Positions 1 to 5,458 of a DNA stretch of 6,337 nt are shown here, one piece after another (position 1 is the first letter of the stretch; each line of letters begins with the position of its first letter). Where the stretch lies: NCBI GenBank assembly GCA_947487925.1, contig CANLCA010000177.1:1-6337 (forward strand), in the 5' to 3' direction. The stretch is from Verrucomicrobiales bacterium. GTDB lineage: Bacteria > Verrucomicrobiota > Verrucomicrobiia > Limisphaerales > F1-80-MAGS106. The translations under genes and the position numbers were made by a program. Under the pieces are notes generated by a model. It was given only the letters and a program-made list of their open reading frames with translations. It had not been told where the DNA came from and did not search any database.

Positions 1-2859
1 GTGGTCTGGTCCAAGTACCTCGGGCAGATGATGGGCAGCACCATCCAAGCTCAAACGGTTGTCCTGGCCGTCTTCATGGGCGGTCTGGCAGTGGGAAACA
101 GGCTCTTCGGTAAAATCGCTGGACGCACTCCGAACCCGCTGGCTCTCTACGGATACTTGGAGTTGATCATCGGCCTGTATGGATTCTTTTTTCCATGGAT
201 CTACGAGGCGGCTGATGTGGTTTTCTCGAAAATCGGCACCGGTTTACTCGATCGTCCCACACAGCTGCTTTGTCTGAAGGCAGCCCTGAGCGTGTCGTTA
301 TTAATCCTCCCAACGGTTCTCATGGGAGGCACGCTTCCGCTGTTGGTTTCCTGGTTGCAACGACAATCCTCCGACCACCATCGATGGTCCGCGCGCTTTT
401 ATTCGATAAACAGCCTGGGTGCCGTTGCCGGAGCCGGAGCCGCAGGGTTCTTTGTCGTTCGCGCCCTGGGCATGGTGTCGAGCCTCCAGATGACCGGCAT
501 CCTCAATGTCCTCATTTGGATCGTCGCGTTGGCTCTTTCAAAAATGGAATCGTCCCGGTTCGATGTCGCTCGAAAGCCCAAACCAGCACCGCTCACCGTC
601 CCACCGATAACCGCCAGCACCTCCGCTCATTGGTTCCTAAGCCAAAGGTCTGGGCTCGTCGTGGCGATGACAGGCGGTGTCTCCATGGGTCTGGAAGTGC
701 TGGCATCCCGATCGTTGACTCTGATTTTCGGCGCTTCGCTGCACGCGTTCTCGGTGGTCCTCATGGCGTTCATCCTGGGAATAGGCATTGGCGGCACCGT
801 GATCGCGTCGCCGCGGGTTCGTTCCTGGCCAAAGGTGCCCACGATCCTTTTTTTGCTGCTCGGCGCGAGCCTGGTGTTGAGCGCGTCAGTTTTTTATATC
901 AACGAATGGGTGGAGGTCTACAGGCACCTGCGCTCCGGCATCGCGCGAAGCACCATGGGCTACAACTACCACCTGCTGCTGAACACACTGATCTCTTTGG
1001 CGGTTCTCGGATTGCCCGCGGGGTTGCTCGGGGCCGTGCTTCCCCTTTTCATCCGGGACAGCGGCGACGGCAACCAGGATCTCGCGCACAAAGTAGGAAC
1101 CTTGTTGACTTGGAACACGCTCGGCGCAGTCGTCGGGGTTTTGATCACCGGATTCGGCTTGATGCCACACCTGGGATTGCGCGCTTCGTTTGCCGTGATG
1201 GCCGCCTTGCTGGCCACCGCCGCCTCCATCATCGGCTTCAAGTCTCATTCACGAAACGGCGCCATCCTCGCCGCTCTAGCGCTCGCGGCGGCGTTGGGCG
1301 TCATGGCCAAAGGCAACGAAGACTGGCGCTATGTGTTCAGCTCCGGCGTGTTTCGCAATCGCGAAACCGAGGTGATCGGCAGAGCCGTGGACATGCGGAA
1401 ACAAAATGTCTCCATCCTCTTTTACAAGGATGCACCGGACGCCACGGTCTCCGTCGAAAAAAACCTCCGCATCAAAGCCGGAGAAATCATTCTTCGGGTC
1501 ACCGGCAAACCCGATGCCTCAAGCCGTGGAGACCTCTCGACCCAATATCTGTTGGCGCACCTGCCCCTGTTATCAAAGCCAGATTCCAAGGACGTCTTTA
1601 TCCTGGGCTTCGGGAGCGGTATCACAGCCGGAGCGGCGGTCACTCACCCTCTGAGATCCCTGACCATCGCTGAAAACTGCGCCCCCGTGCTCGAGGCTGG
1701 AAGATATTTCGAAGCGTATAACCGAGGTGTGCTGACGAACTCCCTCACCAAAATCGTCGGTGAGGACGCCAGAACGGTCCTCAAGTTGGATGCAAAAAAG
1801 TACGACGTCATCATCAGTGAACCCTCCAATCCTTGGATGGCCGGAGTTGGGAGCGTGTTCTCGACCGAGTTCTATCAACTCGCCGCCAGCCGCCTCAAGG
1901 AGGGCGGACTTATGACACAATGGTTTCACATCTACGAAGTCAGCGACGGAATTGTCGCCCTGGTTCTCCGAACTTTTGCCTCGGTGTTTCCTTTCTTCGA
2001 AATATGGGACACCCAGGTAGGAGACATCATTCTAGTCGGAAGCCAGAAGCCTTGGCAAAACTCAGCCGCAGGCTTTGAGTCAGGGTTTGCCCGTCCATCG
2101 GTCGCGAGGGACCTGGCGGAAATAGGCCTCACCACGCCGCAAAGCCTCTGGGTCCGCCAACTCGCCTCGTCGCGCACCGCCTGGGCGATCCCAGGGCCGG
2201 GTCCGATGCAGAGCGACGTGTTCCCACTCCTCGAATACGAGGCCCCTCGCGCCTTTTATATCGGAGACAAATCCGAATTCCTCACCCGATTTGATGAACG
2301 CACATGGATGTCCCCATTGGCGCCCCAGGATAAACGAGCCTCTCTTTCCGCACTTTCCAACCAGACCTTGCGCCCAATCTTCACCGAGTTCGGCTCCTTG
2401 AACGCGGATGTGGTTCGCTATCTAAACATGCGGTTTCGGGATCAAGACAGCCTGGCGGACTACTCGAGCGTGCTCAACCTCCGGCCCATCCCAAGCATCT
2501 TTCGTGCAAATCCCCAATGGAAAAATGCCCTCACGAAAGACGAGCCCACTCTCAAAACCAACGCTCCTTTGGCGTATGCGGAAAAGCTGATCATGGGCGA
2601 ACCCGAGCGGTGGCGCGAAGCGGTGGAGGTGCTCCAACAAAACCTCCAAAACAGGTCCACCGCGGCACAGGAACTCGCCAGTTCTCTGCCGCCGACACAC
2701 TACGCGGCTCTCGGAGCCATCACCTGTCTAAGCCATCAGGAACTGGCTTTGGCCAGAAGCTTGATCGAGATAGGGCTTGCCTTCGATCCGTCGCATATCA
2801 CGCTCCGATTCCTGGCACAACTCTCCTCCCAAGAAGCTCTTTTCGGAAAATCCCAATGA
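1..2859 (+). CDS. Fused MFS-like / spermidine-synthase-like membrane protein, 5'-truncated
   Basis: At least 952 residues; the reading frame is open at the window edge. Residues about 1-435 are hydrophobic and form two homologous membrane halves. VVLAVFMGGLAVG (20-32) matches VVLMAFILGIGIG (252-264), and MGGTLPLL plus NSLGA (108-115, 137-141) match LGAVLPLF plus NTLGA (343-350, 372-376). The second half has about 15 more residues before its equivalent of residue 2, so the GTG at base 1 is probably internal and the true start lies upstream. Residues about 460-720 form a spermidine-synthase-type Rossmann domain: SAM loop GFGSG (536-540), acidic residue E558 after the next strand, GEDAR (587-591), then SEPSNPW (606-612) where true spermidine synthases carry an Asp-containing D-x-x-DP motif. 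Residues about 720-952 are largely helical, possibly TPR-like near the end. The family is commonly annotated 'fused MFS/spermidine synthase'. With the canonical aminopropyl-transfer Asp not visible and no polyamine genes nearby, genuine spermidine synthesis is doubtful. It overlaps the next gene by 4 bp. Confidence 0.93.
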   Translation: MVWSKYLGQMMGSTIQAQTVVLAVFMGGLAVGNRLFGKIAGRTPNPLALYGYLELIIGLYGFFFPWIYEAADVVFSKIGTGLLDRPTQLLCLKAALSVSLLILPTVLMGGTLPLLVSWLQRQSSDHHRWSARFYSINSLGAVAGAGAAGFFVVRALGMVSSLQMTGILNVLIWIVALALSKMESSRFDVARKPKPAPLTVPPITASTSAHWFLSQRSGLVVAMTGGVSMGLEVLASRSLTLIFGASLHAFSVVLMAFILGIGIGGTVIASPRVRSWPKVPTILFLLLGASLVLSASVFYINEWVEVYRHLRSGIARSTMGYNYHLLLNTLISLAVLGLPAGLLGAVLPLFIRDSGDGNQDLAHKVGTLLTWNTLGAVVGVLITGFGLMPHLGLRASFAVMAALLATAASIIGFKSHSRNGAILAALALAAALGVMAKGNEDWRYVFSSGVFRNRETEVIGRAVDMRKQNVSILFYKDAPDATVSVEKNLRIKAGEIILRVTGKPDASSRGDLSTQYLLAHLPLLSKPDSKDVFILGFGSGITAGAAVTHPLRSLTIAENCAPVLEAGRYFEAYNRGVLTNSLTKIVGEDARTVLKLDAKKYDVIISEPSNPWMAGVGSVFSTEFYQLAASRLKEGGLMTQWFHIYEVSDGIVALVLRTFASVFPFFEIWDTQVGDIILVGSQKPWQNSAAGFESGFARPSVARDLAEIGLTTPQSLWVRQLASSRTAWAIPGPGPMQSDVFPLLEYEAPRAFYIGDKSEFLTRFDERTWMSPLAPQDKRASLSALSNQTLRPIFTEFGSLNADVVRYLNMRFRDQDSLADYSSVLNLRPIPSIFRANPQWKNALTKDEPTLKTNAPLAYAEKLIMGEPERWREAVEVLQQNLQNRSTAAQELASSLPPTHYAALGAITCLSHQELALARSLIEIGLAFDPSHITLRFLAQLSSQEALFGKSQ

Positions 2860-3392
2860 CGACGATCCCGTCCTCCACAGCCCCGCTCTGGTCGGTCCGT
2901 CCCGCAACACGCGAGCATGTCCCAGGCATCCTGGCGATCTACAACGAGGCGGTCGTGACGACCACGGCCAGCTACGATTACGAACCCCGCGACCTCGCCC
3001 ATCGGATGGCCTGGTACGAAGACCACGTCGCCAATAATTATGCGATCTTCGCGGCCATCACCCCGACCGGAGAAGTGGTTGGCTGGAGTTCCTTGAGCCG
3101 TTTTCACGATCGGATGGGATACCGTTTTACTGCCGAGAACTCCATCTACATCGCCGCGCCATGGCGCGGTCAGGGAATCGGCACAGCGCTCATGGAACCG
3201 TTGATACAGGCGGCGATCCAACGTGGCCTTCACAGCATCATAGCGCTCATCGATGCTTCCAACCAGGCCAGCATTCGGTTGCACGCGAAGTTCGATTTTG
3301 TCCACCTCGGCCTGTTTAAGGAAGTTGGATTTAAATTTAATCGATGGCTCGATGTGGTCTACATGCAGCGCCTTTTGCCGAAGCAAGTCTGA
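2856..3392 (+). CDS. GNAT family N-acetyltransferase, phosphinothricin acetyltransferase-like
   Basis: 178 residues, the usual length for the bar/pat/YncA-type GNAT family, which transfers acetyl from acetyl-CoA to the amine of small substrates such as phosphinothricin or methionine sulfoximine. The N-terminal beta-strand and helix 'VRPATREHVPGILAIYNEAV' (14-33) is typical. E94 in 'TAENSIYI' sits where the family has its conserved Glu. PWRGQGIGTAL (102-112) is the acetyl-CoA pyrophosphate loop, and 'DASNQASIRLH' (133-143) is the conserved second motif. The usual 'HEKLGF' after it reads HAKFDF, with D147 replacing a near-invariant Gly. The start ATG overlaps the upstream stop as ATGA, and a weak GGAAAA ribosome site lies 5 nt before it. 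The frame stays open upstream to 2517, but that stretch is an Arg/Pro-rich shadow of the preceding gene. It is probably cytoplasmic: no signal or membrane segment is visible. The substrate cannot be assigned from sequence; a role as a resistance enzyme is only one option. Confidence 0.93.
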   Translation: MTTIPSSTAPLWSVRPATREHVPGILAIYNEAVVTTTASYDYEPRDLAHRMAWYEDHVANNYAIFAAITPTGEVVGWSSLSRFHDRMGYRFTAENSIYIAAPWRGQGIGTALMEPLIQAAIQRGLHSIIALIDASNQASIRLHAKFDFVHLGLFKEVGFKFNRWLDVVYMQRLLPKQV

Positions 3393-3572
3393 CGCAGACG
3401 AACGCGCGGGGGTTGGTTTGGAAGCGCTTTTTGAACCACTGGTGTTGGGGGTTAAGCACCTGCAAGATCGTTCCGGCTTTACCAGCAGCCCCAACCGGAA
3501 ACAGAAACCTTCCATCCAACGTGGCCACCCTGTAGGCTGGTACGCGAACTCAGAAACTCATTATCACGGACT
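3393..3572. other. 180-bp intergenic gap with inverted repeats
   Basis: The stretch between the acetyltransferase stop and the hydrolase start has no convincing gene. Three self-complementary pairs are visible: GGTG (3441-3444) with CACC (3457-3460), TTCCGG (3471-3476) with CCGGAA (3495-3500), and TTGGGG (3445-3450) with CCCCAA (3489-3494). The last pairing competes with the first. None is followed by a T-run, so it does not look like an ordinary intrinsic terminator. It presumably carries the hydrolase promoter, but I see no clear -35/-10 pair. The short reading frames crossing it on both strands run into the flanking genes and look like chance. Confidence 0.45.
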
Positions 3573-4301
3573 ATGTTCGGCGAAATACGAAACCCCCAGG
3601 GCGAGCGAATCGATTATACCTTCAGCGCGGGAGATCCCGGTGCCAAACGCCTCCTAGTCATTGGACACGGCGTCACCGGCAACAAGGATCGACCTTTCAT
3701 CCTCGCCCTGGCATCCAGCCTTGCTGGAGCCGCGATTCCAACACTCCGGTTTTCATTCGCCGGAAATGGCGCCTCCGAAGGCCGTTTCACAGAGTCCACA
3801 ATTTCCAAGGAAGTCGCCGACCTCGGCGCGGTTCTAGACGCGGTTAAGGGCTTTGAAGTAGGCTACGCTGGACACAGCATGGGAGGCGCCGTAGGCGTGT
3901 TGAGAGCCAGCCAGGATGCGCGCATTCGGTTCCTCATCTCCTTAGCCGGCATGGTTCACACGGGTGCCTTCGCCCAACGAGAGTTCGGCGCCGTGAAGCC
4001 AGACCATGGCTTCATGTGGGATGACAACGGTTGCCCGCTCTCCCAATCCTTCATGGATGACATGTCGTCGATCGATTCCGTGGCTCCGAAAGCCAAATCT
4101 ATTCTCGTGCCTTGGCTTTTGATCCATGGCACCGAGGACGATGTCGTGCCCATCCAGGATTCGAAGGATATTCTCGGACAAGCCGGTTCCAACGCGACTT
4201 TTGGGCAATTGGAAGGCGTGAACCACGTTTTTGCGGGTGAATCGAACACCGCCGCCATGATCGCCATGGTCCGCGAGTGGCTCAAAACTCATGGCTGGTA
4301 G
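3573..4301 (+). CDS. Alpha/beta hydrolase (esterase-like, S33 / cinnamoyl-esterase-type)
   Basis: 242 residues, a normal length for a single-domain cytoplasmic alpha/beta hydrolase; no signal peptide. The catalytic triad is complete. The nucleophile is S102 in the elbow GHSMGG (100-105), the acid is D189 in HGTEDDVVP (185-193), and the base is H218 in GVNHVF (215-220). The oxyanion-hole strand carries GHGVTGNKD (31-39), and FAGNGASEGRFTESTI (62-77) matches the 'GxGxSxGxF' loop seen in serine-aminopeptidase-like and feruloyl/cinnamoyl esterase-like members. A small lid insert lies at about residues 129-165. The ATG at 3573 is preceded only by a weak, close CGGA. No in-frame start with a better ribosome site was found, and the protein begins directly with the first beta-strand, so this start is reasonable. 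The likely activity is hydrolysis of a small ester or amide; the substrate is unknown. It sits 180 bp after the acetyltransferase, so it may have its own promoter. Confidence 0.93.
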   Translation: MFGEIRNPQGERIDYTFSAGDPGAKRLLVIGHGVTGNKDRPFILALASSLAGAAIPTLRFSFAGNGASEGRFTESTISKEVADLGAVLDAVKGFEVGYAGHSMGGAVGVLRASQDARIRFLISLAGMVHTGAFAQREFGAVKPDHGFMWDDNGCPLSQSFMDDMSSIDSVAPKAKSILVPWLLIHGTEDDVVPIQDSKDILGQAGSNATFGQLEGVNHVFAGESNTAAMIAMVREWLKTHGW

Positions 4302-4312
4302 AACCCGAGATC

Positions 4313-4330
4313 AACCGATCAAGGATGGTT
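4313..4330 (+). terminator. Possible weak terminator hairpin after the hydrolase
   Basis: AACC (4313-4316) and ATC (4318-4320) pair with GAT (4324-4326) and GGTT (4327-4330), with one bulged G and a 3-nt AAG loop, starting 11 nt after the hydrolase stop. The sequence that follows (CTAATTCTCC) has only scattered T, so intrinsic termination is uncertain. Confidence 0.3.
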
Positions 4331-4374
4331 CTAATTCTCCGAAAACTCCCCACGACAACCTCCACACAAATCAG

Positions 4375-4391
4375 CCATTCCAGGAGAATGG
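4375..4391. repeat. Small perfect inverted repeat, 6-bp stem
   Basis: CCATTC (4375-4380) and GAATGG (4386-4391) are perfectly complementary around a CAGGA loop. The site lies between convergent genes and could help stop transcription from either side, but no T-run follows on either strand. It may be chance. Confidence 0.35.
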
Positions 4392-4413
4392 TCAGGACCT
4401 CATTTTCGGGCAA

Positions 4414-4438
4414 TGATGACTGATGACTGCTGACTGAT
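4414..4438. repeat. Short tandem heptamer repeat (TGATGAC)
   Basis: TGATGAC (4414-4420) is repeated exactly (4421-4427), then as TGCTGAC (4428-4434) and a partial fourth unit TGAT (4435-4438). It sits in the convergent gap about 20 bp from the DUF1080 stop. No function can be assigned; it looks like slippage-generated or dispersed intergenic repeat material. Confidence 0.65.
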
Positions 4439-4457
4439 CGCCGCTCACTCCCCCCAG

Positions 4458-5132
4458 TCAGGGTAGTTCCTTGATCCGAAGGTTGCGGAATCGGACTTCC
4501 ATCGCGTTGGTTCGATTACCGACTCCGTGGACCTGAAGCCCGATGAATCCGGAAGGGGTGACCGCGTCTTTCAGATCCGCGGCAGGCACTCCGTTGAGGG
4601 ATGTCTTGATTGCGCCTGCGGTGGCTTCGATACGAAAATGATTCCAATCATTCGTTTTGTAGGCCTTGCGCGCAGCCTCATTCGACTTGAGATCATTCAG
4701 CCAACCACGCCTAGACTCATCAAACACACCCCCGGTCCATGCGCGCTGAGAGGGATCGATCTCAACCTGATAACCGTGCACGCGACCTGGAGAAATCTTG
4801 ACGAGTTTCCCGTTGTGAGCGAATTCCGTGGCCCCCACGAATGAGTGGCTCCGGATCTGAACGCCTGAGTTCAATCCGGGAGCAGTCTTAAATTCCAGCT
4901 CCAGCAGGAAATTCGTGTAATCCCGAGTCGTGCATAAAAATGAATTCCCTGTACCCGCTACCGAAGTACCGATCACCTGGGCTTGTTCGACACGGTATTT
5001 TGCCTTTCCCCCGCGCTGCACCCATCCGGCAAGTGATTTGCCATCAAAAAGGTTCACCCACTCAGAAGAATTCCCGGCGTGCGCCAGGCAAAAAAGGATC
5101 GCCGACGTCATTTTGATGAGAAGTCGATTCAT
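4458..5132 (-). CDS. Secreted DUF1080 protein (3-keto-disaccharide hydrolase-like)
   Basis: 224 residues, the usual single-domain length. The N-terminus MNRLLIKMTSAILFCLAHAG is a signal peptide: a basic start, a hydrophobic core at 9-18 and probable cleavage after AHA (17-19). C15 does not sit in a good lipobox, so it is probably not a lipoprotein. Family landmarks follow in order: NLFDGKSLAGWV (27-38), NSGVQIR (88-94), GYQVEID (120-126), TGGVFDE and RRGWL (133-145), NDWNHFRIEA (161-170), GFIGLQVHG (195-203) and VRFRNLRIKEL (213-223). This is a concanavalin-like beta-sandwich (Pfam PF06439), linked in the literature to cleavage of 3-keto-glycosides made by sugar oxidoreductases; the exact substrate here is unknown. 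No such oxidoreductase lies within the window. The first ATG was chosen because it supplies the basic signal-peptide start. No Shine-Dalgarno is visible before it, and a possible small upstream ORF ends 2 nt before it. A strong terminator upstream separates it from the preceding gene. Confidence 0.95.
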   Translation of the reverse strand: MNRLLIKMTSAILFCLAHAGNSSEWVNLFDGKSLAGWVQRGGKAKYRVEQAQVIGTSVAGTGNSFLCTTRDYTNFLLELEFKTAPGLNSGVQIRSHSFVGATEFAHNGKLVKISPGRVHGYQVEIDPSQRAWTGGVFDESRRGWLNDLKSNEAARKAYKTNDWNHFRIEATAGAIKTSLNGVPAADLKDAVTPSGFIGLQVHGVGNRTNAMEVRFRNLRIKELP

Positions 5133-5134
5133 CT

Positions 5135-5314
5135 TTAAAACGGCGGTAGAGCGGCGTGAAGTTTTTCTACGGCTTCGACGAGAGAGGCTGGACGAGAAAT
5201 CACGCAGATCCTATAGGGATCGGGCGAGCAACTCGAACAGATTTTGCCGCCAAGATCTAGCGAAAATTCAGCCCGGGCACCTGCCGTTTGAAGGCTCATC
5301 CCTCCATGGTTCAT
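5135..5314 (-). CDS. Possible small leader ORF before the DUF1080 gene (speculative)
   Basis: A 59-codon frame opens with ATG at 5314-5312 and is preceded by AGGA (5324-5321) at a good 6-nt spacing. It lies wholly downstream of the intrinsic terminator and stops with TAA two bases before the DUF1080 ATG, which lacks its own ribosome site. That geometry would suit translational coupling. The peptide contains CSSC (about residues 26-29) and a plausible C-terminal helix, but I recognise no family and third codon positions show only a mild G/C bias. The frame stays open further upstream, to an ATG at 5434, across the terminator. It may equally be chance, so confidence is low. Confidence 0.2.
   Translation of the reverse strand: MNHGGMSLQTAGARAEFSLDLGGKICSSCSPDPYRICVISRPASLVEAVEKLHAALPPF
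5207..5221. repeat. Interrupted palindrome, possible operator
   Basis: GATCC (5207-5211) and GGATC (5217-5221) are perfect inverted arms around TATAG. The site lies 75 bp upstream of the DUF1080 ATG, a plausible regulator position, but a 5-bp arm can easily arise by chance. Confidence 0.35.
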
Positions 5315-5355
5315 TCTGATTCCTAAGGTGTCACACTTGAATGCCAATGGCGAGG

Positions 5356-5407
5356 TGAAAAGAAAGCGGGTTTTGGGACACGAATCCTTCGCGCGCCCAA
5401 AACCCGC
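5356..5407 (-). terminator. Strong intrinsic terminator after the large secreted protein gene
   Basis: GCGGGTTTTGGG (5366-5377) and CCCAAAACCCGC (5396-5407) form a perfect 12-bp stem. Read on the minus strand it is followed by TTTCTTTTC (plus positions 5365-5357), a T-rich tail. It starts 51 nt beyond the TAA of the upstream minus-strand gene. The 18-nt loop contains a nested mini-hairpin, CGAA (5381-5384) with TTCG (5388-5391). The plus-strand reading lacks a T-tract, so it should act mainly on minus-strand transcripts. Confidence 0.85.
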
Positions 5408-5458
5408 AGTGACGACACCAGCGACGACGGCCAATGAGACCTCGTCACCAACTCTTGA

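Larger units (their letters stand above)
4302..4457. other. Convergent intergenic region
   Basis: 156 bp between the ends of the plus-strand hydrolase and the minus-strand DUF1080 gene. It contains two small hairpins and a tandem heptamer (listed separately) and no gene. Termination of both convergent transcripts should occur here, but neither strand shows a strong stem with a T-tract. Confidence 0.6.
5133..5365 (-). promoter_or_regulatory. Upstream/leader region of the DUF1080 gene
   Basis: 233 bp between the terminator stem and the DUF1080 start must contain that gene's promoter if the terminator is efficient. I see no clear consensus -35/-10 pair and no riboswitch that I recognise. It does contain a 15-bp interrupted palindrome, GATCC-TATAG-GGATC (5207-5221, plus-strand reading), which could be an operator, and the possible 59-codon leader ORF. 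Confidence 0.4.

Noticed and set aside
270..1673. Long plus-strand open frame of 467 codons inside the first gene
   Set aside because: It is very rich in Arg, Pro, His and Gly with no recognisable motif, and lies fully inside the well-supported membrane/Rossmann gene in another frame; a shadow of GC-rich coding.
2517..2855. N-terminal extension of the acetyltransferase frame
   Set aside because: It overlaps the end of the first gene out of frame, has shadow-like composition, and the GNAT fold begins right after the ATG at 2856.
2736..3515. Minus-strand frame of 259 codons opposite the acetyltransferase
   Set aside because: Antisense to a clear GNAT gene, Arg/Cys-rich, with no domain or ribosome site recognised.
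3253..3657. Plus-strand frame bridging the gap between acetyltransferase and hydrolase
   Set aside because: It starts inside the GNAT and ends inside the hydrolase in different frames; no coherent protein features.
3942..4292. Minus-strand frames opposite the hydrolase
   Set aside because: They mirror the coding of a complete alpha/beta hydrolase with an intact triad; no independent evidence.
5135..5434. 99-codon version of the possible leader ORF
   Set aside because: The longer form reads through the strong intrinsic terminator stem, so only the downstream 59-codon part is kept as a weak candidate.
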